Positions 1 to 8,627 of a stretch of DNA of 64,000 nt are shown one piece after another (the first letter of the stretch is position 1; each line of letters begins with the position of its first letter). The translations under genes were made by a program, and so were the position numbers. Source of the DNA: Sphingobacteriaceae bacterium (GTDB lineage Bacteria; Bacteroidota; Bacteroidia; Sphingobacteriales; Sphingobacteriaceae); the NCBI GenBank assembly GCA_947460875.1, contig CANHGR010000006.1:62001-126000 (forward strand), read 5' to 3'. The notes below the pieces were generated by a model. It was not told the origin of the DNA, searched no databases, and worked only from the letters and a program-made list of their open reading frames with translations.

Positions 1-1
1 G

Positions 2-211
2 GGTGCAGAGATTCGGACAGCATCAGATCAATTAGGATTCATTGGAATGTACCACACTAACAACAGCATGAGTTTTGGCCTGAGTTATCAGCAAAAGAAA
101 GACTGGCAATTGTTACTACTGTACAATAAGCCAACTAAGTCCTTGCAGAAGAGCTTCGCTACCGACACTTTTGAGCTGGGATTGCAATTCAATTTGATTA
201 AGAATAAATAA
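2..211 (+). CDS. PorP/SprF family type IX secretion membrane protein, C-terminal fragment
   Basis: Frame 2 is open from the window edge to a TAA at 209-211, giving about 69 C-terminal residues. The fragment has alternating hydrophobic residues, a YNKPTKSL stretch and an ending FELGLQFNLIKNK, which looks like the last beta-strands of a PorP/SprF outer-membrane protein. That family works with the type IX secretion/gliding machinery and often sits next to large secreted surface proteins, as with the adhesin just downstream. The N-terminus lies outside the window, so the assignment rests on the tail and the neighbour only. Confidence 0.6.
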   Translation, partial: GAEIRTASDQLGFIGMYHTNNSMSFGLSYQQKKDWQLLLLYNKPTKSLQKSFATDTFELGLQFNLIKNK

Positions 212-348
212 CTATTTGGGTGCAGCAGCTATTACGTTGTAACGAACATAACGATTTTATGTAAACCGCAACGCTTAACTATGCCAACCCAAATTAAAAT
301 GAAAACTATCCAAATTAACCATAAAAATTTAATCCAAACTTATTCGCT

Positions 349-2631
349 ATGAAGAAATCAATTTTTACGGTTTATTATGTTTTTTCAATGCTGGTCGCAG
401 TACCGGCATTCGCACAAATTGGTATTGGAACTGCCAATCCTGCTCCTTCTGCAGCCTTAGAAGTAAGCTCAACGGGTAATAATAAAGGGATCTTAGTTCC
501 ACGAATTAGCGCAGCCCAAAAAAATGCGATTGCTAGTCCAGCCGAGGGTTTATTGATTTATCAAACCACAGCTCCGGTAGGCTTTTATTATTATACCGGT
601 ACTGCCTGGAAGTTGATGGCTAATACAACAGACATAACGGCAGGATCATTAACTGGAATAATACCTATTGCCAATGGGGGTACTAATTCAACGGCTGTCG
701 CCACAGCTGGGGGTATTGGATATGGAACAGGTACAGCACATGCCTATACTGGGGCAGGCACCACTGGGCAAATATTAAGTTCAACCGGAGCGGGAGTACC
801 CACCTGGATTGTTGGACCCGTACCTTATAAAGGTGCAACTGATTCGGTTAATTTAGGCGCATTTGATTTAACGGTTAATAGTTTAAGAGTTGGAAGAGGC
901 GGTGGTGGGATAGCTACCAATACTGCAATTGGCTCTAGTGCACTTGCTGCTAACACGACTGGATCAAGAAGTACTGCCATTGGTACTAATTCACTTTATA
1001 CTAACACAATAGGCTATAATAATACTGCTATTGGTGCAAATGCACTTTTTGCTAACATAGAGGGATATTATAATACTGCAATTGGGCTATCTGCACTTGA
1101 AGATAACACAGCTGGATTTAGCAATACTGCAACAGGTTTATTTGCACTTGGTGATAACACGAGCGGCTCATCCAATACTGCGATTGGTCACGGAGCACTT
1201 CGTAAAAACACGATTGCCACATATAATACTGCCGTTGGTTTTAATTCACTTACTTCTAACATAGATGGCATTAATAATACTGCAATTGGTACACTGGCAC
1301 TTGCTACTAACACAAGTGGAACTTTAAATACTGCCACTGGAGTAAGTGCACTAACTGCCAATACATCTGGAACTAGTAATACTGCAACAGGTTTATTTGC
1401 GCTTGGTGCTAACATAATTGGGAATCTAAATACGGCGAATGGTCAGGGAGCACTCCGTTTTAATGAAACTGGCAGTTATAATACCGCCATTGGGTATAAT
1501 GCACTTTACAAAACAAATACGACTGCAGCAAGCGGAGGCAATACGGCGATTGGTAATGCTGCAGGTAGTAGCAATACAACAGGAACTAACAATACGTTTA
1601 TTGGTAATGGTGCTACCGCTAGTTCACCAACTTTAACCAATGCTACAGCAATAGGCAATGGGGCGAGTGTTTCTGCTGATAATACGATTCAATTGGGTAA
1701 TACAAGTGTCATTAATTTAAGGGTCAATGCTATAACCGTTGGAAGGGGTAATGGTGGTATAGCTAGTAATACTGCAATTGGTTTTAATACACTTAATGCT
1801 AATACGACTGGAATTGATAATACTGCAATTGGTTCTAGTGCACTTGCTGCTAATATTTCTGCTGGAGGAAATACTGCAACTGGTAAAGATGCACTGCGAT
1901 CAAACACGATTGGAGTTTCCAATAATGCATTTGGTTTGGCTGCACTTTATTATAACACGGAAGGTAATAACAATACTGCAATCGGGAATAGTTCAATTTT
2001 CACTAATGTACTTGGTTCAAAAAATACTGCAATGGGTATTGACGCACTTAAACTTACAAATCCAGCAATTGCAAATACGGGAGATAATACCGCGATTGGA
2101 TATCAAGCAGGGCATACTAATACAACCGGATTAAACAATACGTTTATTGGTAGTGGCGCTGTGGGATCTTCGGCAACTGCAAATAATGAAATTACCTTGG
2201 GGAATTCATCAATAGCTACAATTCGTGCACAAGTTATTGGTATAACTTCTTTATCTGACAGACGTGATAAAACCGACATTGCTACTATTTCTGAAGGCTT
2301 AGATTTTATAAAGCAATTAAAGCCGGTAAGCTTTACATGGAATACGCGCGATAAAGCGAAGGTTGGCATTAAGGCTGCAGGTTTTATTGCACAAGACCTA
2401 TTAGCTTTACAGCAAAAATCTGCTATTGGTGCCAATTTAGATTTAGTAAGCCAAGAAAATCCAGATAAATTGGAAGCGCGCTACAGCAATTTATTGCCTG
2501 TAATAATAAAAGCCATTCAAGAGGAAAGTGCTCAAAAAGATGCTGAGATTGCAACTTTAAAGGCTCAATTTCAAGCACAGCAAAAACAAATCGAAGAACT
2601 TAAATTGCTCATTTTATCTTTGAAAAAATAA
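349..2631 (+). CDS. Secreted repeat-rich adhesin with C-terminal S74 intramolecular chaperone
   Basis: This 760-residue protein starts with a signal peptide (MKKSIFTVYYVF to VPAFA, cleavage near residue 22). From about residue 191 it carries some 13-14 degenerate repeats of about 17 residues built on NTAIGxxAL. A second block, restarting with VGRGNGGIAS near residue 465, has about seven more, so the head looks duplicated. The C-terminus is a peptidase S74 tail-fibre chaperone domain: ITSLSDRRDK contains the likely self-cleavage serine, about S636, followed by GLDFIKQLKPVSFTW. A coiled coil ends the protein (EIATLKAQFQAQQKQIEELK). Such proteins fold as trimeric fibres, and the tail is usually autocleaved after folding. 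The PorP/SprF gene upstream fits a surface-export role. A phage-fibre origin is possible, but no phage genes are near. Confidence 0.85.
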   Translation: MKKSIFTVYYVFSMLVAVPAFAQIGIGTANPAPSAALEVSSTGNNKGILVPRISAAQKNAIASPAEGLLIYQTTAPVGFYYYTGTAWKLMANTTDITAGSLTGIIPIANGGTNSTAVATAGGIGYGTGTAHAYTGAGTTGQILSSTGAGVPTWIVGPVPYKGATDSVNLGAFDLTVNSLRVGRGGGGIATNTAIGSSALAANTTGSRSTAIGTNSLYTNTIGYNNTAIGANALFANIEGYYNTAIGLSALEDNTAGFSNTATGLFALGDNTSGSSNTAIGHGALRKNTIATYNTAVGFNSLTSNIDGINNTAIGTLALATNTSGTLNTATGVSALTANTSGTSNTATGLFALGANIIGNLNTANGQGALRFNETGSYNTAIGYNALYKTNTTAASGGNTAIGNAAGSSNTTGTNNTFIGNGATASSPTLTNATAIGNGASVSADNTIQLGNTSVINLRVNAITVGRGNGGIASNTAIGFNTLNANTTGIDNTAIGSSALAANISAGGNTATGKDALRSNTIGVSNNAFGLAALYYNTEGNNNTAIGNSSIFTNVLGSKNTAMGIDALKLTNPAIANTGDNTAIGYQAGHTNTTGLNNTFIGSGAVGSSATANNEITLGNSSIATIRAQVIGITSLSDRRDKTDIATISEGLDFIKQLKPVSFTWNTRDKAKVGIKAAGFIAQDLLALQQKSAIGANLDLVSQENPDKLEARYSNLLPVIIKAIQEESAQKDAEIATLKAQFQAQQKQIEELKLLILSLKK

Positions 2632-2703
2632 AATTATTGATCTAGCTAACCTCCCCTTAAAACAAGTATTGTTTTTAGAAATAGAGTCTTGCTTTTTCTA
2701 TAT

Positions 2704-2737
2704 AAAAAAGGTTCAGTTTTATAATTGAACCTTTTTT
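2704..2737 (+). terminator. Intrinsic terminator after the S74 adhesin
   Basis: Perfect 12-bp arms AAAAAAGGTTCA and TGAACCTTTTTT enclose a 10-nt loop. The T-run lies inside the 3' arm, so it could act in both directions. It lies 73 nt after the adhesin stop. Confidence 0.8.
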
Positions 2738-2889
2738 ATGTCTCGTGCCTTATTGAATTTTTTTTAGTTATCAAATAGTCTTAACTAAACTAATTACGTT
2801 GTTGCTGATATAGATAATGCAGAAATTGGAGGGGATAAGGGAATGCTAATGGTTTGTGCATGACAGGCACAATTGTAAAACTCTCCAAT

Positions 2890-2994
2890 ATGGCTGTTCT
2901 AAGCAATTACCATCCAGATAACGTACACCAATTGAAGCCGATCCCGGATGAACTGGCGCGCCTTAAAGAACTACTTAAATCCGATAATGCCTAG
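2890..2994 (+). other. Possible 34-codon gene remnant
   Basis: An ATG-initiated frame of 34 codons has a plausible, gene-like composition (PIPDELARLKELLK, helical and charged) unlike the surrounding AT-rich DNA. No upstream extension or promoter is evident. It may be the tail of a decayed regulator or mobile-element gene. No function is assigned. Nothing else stands out between 2740 and 3145. Confidence 0.2.
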
Positions 2995-3145
2995 ACATAA
3001 AACTGGTCAATCCATCACCCTGCGACTAATCAGAGATCGGGTTCTTCTTTTCGGTGTGTGATGGAAGAAGTTTAGATAGTGCTTTTTTTAACACATAGGT
3101 ATTATTTAACTAGTTCAGTCCACTTCTTGCTTAAGATTTAGACGA

Positions 3146-3637
3146 TTATTCAGATGCTCTTTTTGAATTAATGTATAATGTGTAAATAGCATTGATATTA
3201 ACAAACAGTAAAATTAAACCTACAACAGCTGATAATTTATATAAGCCCATATGTTCTCCTTTATCCAATACTACGATTAAACTAAGGCTTATGATTAAGA
3301 TGATAGAAATCAATATAGACTTAAATGCAGCAGCAAATTTTGAAAAAACTAATTTTAAATCTTGATTACTTTCATTTGACCCTAAAGAATTTTCCGTTGT
3401 ACTTATAATTTCTTCTTCAACTTGATTCCCTTTTTTAAACTTCCGGACTATGTAGTATATTATATAGATAAACCCAATTAAACCCGAGCCAACAATAAAG
3501 AATCCAACATCGTCTCTTCCAAAGATATCCTCCCAGAAAAACACCAAAGAACTATATTCATCTCTAACACACCATGCAAAATTTATCAATGCTAAAATTG
3601 AAATAATTAAATAAAATGTAGACGCAACTTTTTTCAT
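3146..3637 (-). CDS. Small four-helix membrane protein of unknown function
   Basis: The product is 163 residues with four predicted membrane spans: residues about 5-23, 45-65, 107-127 and 135-155. A charged cytoplasmic-type loop (RKFKKGNQVEEEIISTTENS) lies between spans 2 and 3. I do not recognise a family. It is transcribed alone, away from the adhesin, with AT-rich DNA on both sides and no operon partner. Codon use is very AT-rich compared with the metabolic genes, which may indicate an accessory gene. Confidence 0.6.
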   Translation of the reverse strand: MKKVASTFYLIISILALINFAWCVRDEYSSLVFFWEDIFGRDDVGFFIVGSGLIGFIYIIYYIVRKFKKGNQVEEEIISTTENSLGSNESNQDLKLVFSKFAAAFKSILISIILIISLSLIVVLDKGEHMGLYKLSAVVGLILLFVNINAIYTLYINSKRASE

Positions 3638-4029
3638 AATTGTATAATTTTAAATTTTATTTGACCATGTATTAACAATAATAAATCAAATATTTAAGAA
3701 ATCAAATGCGATATTAACATAAAATTCCGCTCGCATAGAATGGGGTATAATCATATTAGCCGAATACAATGTTGAGGCTGTATGTCTTCAAACTAAGGTG
3801 GGCTAACTCTTAATGAGTATCCCCGTTTATTCAAACTTAGGCTTAATTTTCTGTATTTCAGCGGTTTACTTCTTTCTTATTTCCATCTTAAATTTAAGGG
3901 TTTATGGAAAGCAGGGATTAATTCCATTGATCCCCAAAAGGGGGAGACCGTCAAGCCAAATGCTGCCGCTGCGCTTGTCGCCATTTTTTATTTTTCGACC
4001 ATTCAAGCCCGCTTGATGTTCTCTAAATA

Positions 4030-4066
4030 AAAAATGCTGCTCCACCTGCGGTGGAACAGCATTTTT
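4030..4066 (-). terminator. Terminator downstream of tRNA-Ser
   Basis: Arms AAAAATGCTG/CAGCATTTTT plus TCCACC/GGTGGA, with one internal mismatch and a TGC loop. It lies 4 nt past the 3' end of the leftward tRNA-Ser. The 432 bp from 3638 to 4070 otherwise hold only this hairpin and an unconvincing reading frame. Confidence 0.75.
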
Positions 4067-4070
4067 ATTG

Positions 4071-4157
4071 CGGAGAGAGAGGGATTCGAACCCTCGGTAC
4101 CGTTGCCAGTACGACAGTTTAGCAAACTGTTCCTTTCGGCCACTCAGGCATCTCTCC
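4071..4157 (-). tRNA. tRNA-Ser(GCT)
   Basis: 87 nt on the minus strand. The acceptor stem GGAGAGA pairs with TCTCTCC, the discriminator is G, the long variable arm is typical of serine tRNA, and the T-loop is GTTCGAATC. The anticodon loop TTTGCTAAA contains anticodon GCT, reading AGC/AGU serine codons. CCA is not encoded. Confidence 0.95.
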
Positions 4158-4240
4158 TATTTTCTCAACTAACTTTATAAAATATATTCGAGGGGGCAAA
4201 TATAGCAATTCAAGTAGCCCCTCAAAAATAAATTCTATTT

Positions 4241-6334
4241 CTAAAGCGTATAGTCTATCCTAACGTGGTAGATTCCGATCAGCATACTTTTGAAAATCAG
4301 CTTGATAGTCTCCAAATCCTTTAAGGTAATATTACTGTCGTTCAGCTGATGTTGGTCGAGTTTATACTTCACAATCCTGTCTACGAGCTGGTTAATGCTT
4401 TCCACATTGGGTTCTTTCAAACTTCTTGAAGCTGCTTCGACAGAATCGGCAAGCATTAGAACCGCAGTCTCTTTTGAAAATGGGATGGGTCCTGGATAAC
4501 GGAAAATATTCTCATCCACCAGCTTTTCAGGGAAGTTCTTTAAAAACGACTGATAGAAATAATCTACCCGTGTGTTTCCATGATGAGTCCGAATAAAATC
4601 AATGATCACCTCCGGGATATGATGATGCCTTGCCATTTCTATGCCCTTATTTACGTGCTGGATAATAATCTGAGCACTTTTTTCATAAGGTAATTTATCA
4701 TGGGGATTAGTACCGGTATTTTGATTTTCAATAAAATACTGTGGATTGTCCATCTTCCCAATGTCGTGATATAACGCCCCTGCTCTAACCAAGAGGGCAT
4801 TTCCGCCAATTTTAAATATGGCAGCTTCTGCTAGATTTGCTACCTGAAGGGAATGCTGAAAAGTGCCCGGAGCCTTAAAGGAAAGTTCGCGCAATACCTT
4901 AGAATTGGTATTGGTAATTTCCATTAATGTTACCTCAGAGGTAATGTTGAACATCTTCTCGAATAAATAAATTAGAGGGTATGCCAGCAGACACAAAAGC
5001 ACGCTCGAAATAAAAGGGATAAAATTAGTTGCTGTCTCTATAGAAACAGATCCCGCTCTGATAAATGAAATACCCGCAAAGGCAAGAAAATAAGTAACGA
5101 AAATTTGAAAGGCAGAAATAATAATCTGCTCGCGCTTTACCAAATTTTTGATGCTATAGATAGCCACCATTCCGGCTGTTACCTGAAGAAACGCGAACTC
5201 AAAACTATTTGGCACAAAAAATCCGGCAATTAAAACCACCAGAAGGTGCAAGTTGAGTGCAAGCCTGGTATCAAACAGAATCCGGATAATGATCGGGACA
5301 ATGCAATATGGAATATAATAAACACTCGGAATCTTAATTTTTATCGCCCAGGAAAGCAGCAGCAACATAAATGTTATGATCATCAGAATAAGCGATACCT
5401 TGCGGTTATCGTTAAAAATATCTTTCCTGAATAAATAAAGGAAGACCATCATCAAGCCGACGATAATACCCACAAGTAAAAACTGACCGGCAAAGACAAA
5501 CTTTCTGTCGCCGATAATCAGGGCATCCTGCTCATAAACCTCTCGAAGCGATTCTAACTTTTGAAAAGCTTCCGGTGTGATCATATTATCCGTGGCGATG
5601 ATCAATTCGCCTTTTTGAACCATGCCAGTCGATGGCGAAATGCTGGCAAGGGCCTCCTCCTCCACCTTATTTGTCAATCGCTCATCATAGATATAATTCG
5701 CTTCCACATTATCCATTAGCAAAGTCACAAGCCAAGATTTTTTTTCAAGTGTACGGATAGCAGTAGCGCGCGCTAAAGCATACTTGCGGGCTCCGGCTAT
5801 CGTAAACGCGTCAAGCGTGTTTAATGAGCTAAGGACATTATCTGTTAACAGGCTAAAATTATAATTTGAATCTAGGTGCTGAAATTTCTTGTTTCGGTTT
5901 ATAACACCCCTGCTATAGATGTCTTCGAGAATTTGAATGGCTATTTTTTTTATTCCTTCCTTCTCGTTAAACTCTTCGCCGCTGTTCTTCCACTGAATCT
6001 CGAAATTTGTAGCGAAGGTTTCAAGCTCGCTTTCTACTATTTCCGCGTTGTTCTGATAAACAGGATTTACAGCTCCTAAAATCCCTTCTTGATCTTTTTT
6101 GAGCTCTTCGGAGGTTTTTTTAATCGCATAGGTATAGGGCGACACCAGGTCTTTATGTAACCAAATCTTTCCCTTTTCGTATTCAAAGCTAAATCTAGCC
6201 TGCTTCGGTAGGAAAAGTGCAATAACAAGCACACAAAGACCCATCATCAAAAACTTCGCTTTAGACGAATATCGATGATATAAAACCTGATTAGATCCTT
6301 TTTTTGGTGCTGTCAAAACCTGCTTTTCTGTCAA
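4241..6334 (-). CDS. 7TM-HD family membrane phosphodiesterase (PgpH-like, c-di-AMP type)
   Basis: 697 residues. One N-terminal membrane helix (FLMMGLCVLVIALFL, about 28-42) precedes an extracytoplasmic 7TMR-HDED domain (about 45-280). A bundle of seven membrane spans follows (about 285-470), then a cytoplasmic HD domain. The metal-binding HD pair is in YHDIGKM (H523/D524), with further metal ligands likely in MARHHHIPE, RTHHGNT and LADSVE. PgpH-type members hydrolyse cyclic di-AMP and are common in Bacteroidetes. It stands alone, divergent from the thiolase gene, across a 201-bp spacer. Substrate is inferred from the family. Confidence 0.85.
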   Translation of the reverse strand: MTEKQVLTAPKKGSNQVLYHRYSSKAKFLMMGLCVLVIALFLPKQARFSFEYEKGKIWLHKDLVSPYTYAIKKTSEELKKDQEGILGAVNPVYQNNAEIVESELETFATNFEIQWKNSGEEFNEKEGIKKIAIQILEDIYSRGVINRNKKFQHLDSNYNFSLLTDNVLSSLNTLDAFTIAGARKYALARATAIRTLEKKSWLVTLLMDNVEANYIYDERLTNKVEEEALASISPSTGMVQKGELIIATDNMITPEAFQKLESLREVYEQDALIIGDRKFVFAGQFLLVGIIVGLMMVFLYLFRKDIFNDNRKVSLILMIITFMLLLLSWAIKIKIPSVYYIPYCIVPIIIRILFDTRLALNLHLLVVLIAGFFVPNSFEFAFLQVTAGMVAIYSIKNLVKREQIIISAFQIFVTYFLAFAGISFIRAGSVSIETATNFIPFISSVLLCLLAYPLIYLFEKMFNITSEVTLMEITNTNSKVLRELSFKAPGTFQHSLQVANLAEAAIFKIGGNALLVRAGALYHDIGKMDNPQYFIENQNTGTNPHDKLPYEKSAQIIIQHVNKGIEMARHHHIPEVIIDFIRTHHGNTRVDYFYQSFLKNFPEKLVDENIFRYPGPIPFSKETAVLMLADSVEAASRSLKEPNVESINQLVDRIVKYKLDQHQLNDSNITLKDLETIKLIFKSMLIGIYHVRIDYTL

Positions 6335-6535
6335 AAATAAAGGAAGTTTTAATAAATAAGTAAATAGTCTGATTATTTAAATCCTAAATATATTTTACCT
6401 TCATTTTTAATTAGATCCGGATGCATAATAAAACCAGCTAAAAGCGTTTTATAATATTAAATTGGATTTAGTTAAAAACAGTTGCATTGGGCAACTAAAC
6501 GTTTGAAAACCGGGCAAGCAAATTAGCCGCCAGAA

Positions 6536-7717
6536 ATGAAAGAAGTCTATATCATATCCGCTATCCGAACGCCTATTGGCAGTTTTGGAGGAAGCCTATC
6601 GATGCTTTCTGCAAGTCAGTTAGGTTCTATCGCAATTAAAGGATGCCTGGCAAGAGCAGGCATTAGTCCAGATAAAATTCAAGAGGTTTACTTTGGGAAT
6701 GTACTTTCTGCCAACCTCGGACAAGCGCCGGCAACACAAGCGGCTAAGTTGGCAGGATTGAATGATATTCCTGCGACAACAATAAATAAAGTATGCGCAT
6801 CTGGCATGAAATCAATTATGCTGGCTGCACAAAGCATTATCCTAGGCGAAAATGATGTAGTAATTGCCGGCGGGATGGAAAGCATGAGCAATGTACCTTA
6901 TTACCTGGACAAGGCACGAACAGGATATCCTTTGGGCAATGCTCAGCTCATTGACGGATTGGTTAAGGATGGGTTATGGGATGTTTATAACGATTATCAT
7001 ATGGGCTCTGCCGCCGAATTGTGTGCAGAATCTTTTACTATAAGTAGAAAAGAACAAGATGAATATGCCATCCAATCCTATCGCCGGGCGGCAGCCGCAC
7101 AGCAAAATGGGCATTTTAAAAATGAAATTATACCGGTAGAGATTGCTACTAAAAAAGGAGATATCACGTTGGTAGACAAAGATGAAGAAATTGAAAAAGT
7201 TGAATTTGATAAACTACCTGGACTGAAACCCGTGTTTAAAAAAGACGGAACAGTGACGGCGGCAAATGCCTCGAGTCTAAACGATGGCGCAGCCGCAATC
7301 TTAATCATGAGCGGCGAAAAAGTTAAAGAATTACGATTGAAGCCCATTGCTAGAATTCTTGGCTTTGCTGATAGTCAGCAAGCACCAGAATGGTTCACGA
7401 CCGCACCCTCTAAGGCTATTCCAAAAGCATTATTAAAGGCCGGTATTCATGCTGAGCAAGTTGACTATTATGAGATAAATGAAGCCTTTTCGGTAGTTGC
7501 GATCGCAAACAATCAACTATTAAAACTCAATCCTGAGCATGTGAATGTAAACGGCGGAGCCGTAGCTTTAGGGCACCCATTAGGCGCGTCTGGGGCACGC
7601 ATCGTGGTAAGTCTTCTAAATGTTTTACAACAAAATACTGCTAAGATCGGCGTGGCAGGCATCTGCAATGGTGGTGGCGGCGCGAGTGCCATGATTATAG
7701 AGAATGTACAGATATAG
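6536..7717 (+). CDS. Acetyl-CoA C-acyltransferase (thiolase)
   Basis: 393 residues, standard thiolase length. The acyl-accepting cysteine is C87 in NKVCASGMKS. The C-terminal motifs are EINEAFS, NGGAVALGHPLGASGAR (catalytic histidine) and GICNGGGGAS (second catalytic cysteine). It condenses two acetyl-CoA or cleaves acetoacetyl-CoA in the cytoplasm. Only 1 nt separates it from the next gene, which is secreted and apparently unrelated, so co-transcription does not reveal a shared pathway. Biosynthetic versus degradative direction cannot be told from sequence. Confidence 0.93.
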   Translation: MKEVYIISAIRTPIGSFGGSLSMLSASQLGSIAIKGCLARAGISPDKIQEVYFGNVLSANLGQAPATQAAKLAGLNDIPATTINKVCASGMKSIMLAAQSIILGENDVVIAGGMESMSNVPYYLDKARTGYPLGNAQLIDGLVKDGLWDVYNDYHMGSAAELCAESFTISRKEQDEYAIQSYRRAAAAQQNGHFKNEIIPVEIATKKGDITLVDKDEEIEKVEFDKLPGLKPVFKKDGTVTAANASSLNDGAAAILIMSGEKVKELRLKPIARILGFADSQQAPEWFTTAPSKAIPKALLKAGIHAEQVDYYEINEAFSVVAIANNQLLKLNPEHVNVNGGAVALGHPLGASGARIVVSLLNVLQQNTAKIGVAGICNGGGGASAMIIENVQI

Positions 7718-7718
7718 G

Positions 7719-8627
7719 ATGAAGGTCACTTTTTTCATAGTCCTTCTTTTTGCCCTGCCAACAGTTTTGCAAGCACAGAAACTCAGTGCAGAAAATCGGC
7801 AGAAGCTTCTTACACTGCAAGACAGCCTGATCGCAAAAAGCTTTTCCCGCATCAATCTGGAGCTGGAGCCGGAACGCTATAATTCAAACTACGCCTTTAT
7901 AAAAACACTTATTGAGGCCCTTAAGATTCCCGGATCGTTCGGCTTTGGCTTTGATTCTCTTAAAAGCATTTCTATTCAGCCTTCCGGCGATGGTGCTTTC
8001 AGGATATTCAGCTGGCCGATACTAAACAGCGATGGCTCCTATCGGTACTATGGGACTATTCAAATGAACAAACCAGGGGCTGAGCTCCAAATGTTCCCCT
8101 TGGTAGATTATTCAGAATCGATTAAAGCGCCGGCCGATACATTGACCACAAACGATAAATGGTATGGTGCGCAATATTATAAGGTTATCCCAGTTAGTCG
8201 CGACACGCGCATCCCCTATTATATTTTATTGGGATGGAAAGGCAACTCCGCTGCGACAACTAAAAAAGTAATCGACATATTATATTTTAAGGATGGGAAG
8301 GCCTGTTTTGGAATGCCTGTCTTCGATGGCGACAAAGAACATCCTAACAAACATCGTGTTATATTTGAATATTCGGCTCAAGTAACAATGTTACTAAATT
8401 ATCAGGAAGATAAGGGATTGATTGTTTTTGACCACCTTGCGCCTCCAAACCCCGCTCTAAAAGGAAAATTCGATCAATACGGGCCGGATTTTACGTATGA
8501 CGGACTTAAATTCAGCGCCGGACGTTGGCGCCTGACAGAAGATCTAGAGGTTAAAAATCCCGCTTCGGCAGCAGATGAACAATATAACGACCCTCGTAAG
8601 CCTACAAAAAAAGTTGAAAAATTATGA
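7719..8627 (+). CDS. Secreted protein of unknown function
   Basis: 302 residues when started at the ATG at 7719, which gives a clean signal peptide (MKVTFFIVLLFALPTVLQAQ). The frame also allows an ATG at 7704, inside the thiolase gene, but that would place MYRYR before the signal. The mature protein is mixed beta (YRYYGTIQMNKPGAEL, PYYILLGWKGNSA) with no catalytic motif I recognise. Its stop codon overlaps the start of the DPP IV gene (ATGA), which implies translational coupling and perhaps a role in peptide processing at the cell surface. Confidence 0.7.
   Translation: MKVTFFIVLLFALPTVLQAQKLSAENRQKLLTLQDSLIAKSFSRINLELEPERYNSNYAFIKTLIEALKIPGSFGFGFDSLKSISIQPSGDGAFRIFSWPILNSDGSYRYYGTIQMNKPGAELQMFPLVDYSESIKAPADTLTTNDKWYGAQYYKVIPVSRDTRIPYYILLGWKGNSAATTKKVIDILYFKDGKACFGMPVFDGDKEHPNKHRVIFEYSAQVTMLLNYQEDKGLIVFDHLAPPNPALKGKFDQYGPDFTYDGLKFSAGRWRLTEDLEVKNPASAADEQYNDPRKPTKKVEKL

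Noticed and set aside
919-1680. Regular 51-bp repeats resembling a CRISPR array
   Set aside because: The period is a codon multiple, units are degenerate, and they lie in an open frame coding NTAIG repeats; there are no unique spacers between exact repeats.
349-2631. Prophage tail-fibre gene
   Set aside because: The S74 chaperone is phage-related, but no other phage gene is near and a PorP/SprF gene precedes it, so a chromosomal adhesin is likelier.
3813-4016. 67-codon frame before tRNA-Ser
   Set aside because: It has odd composition, no signal or family match, and ends next to the tRNA terminator; it is probably chance.
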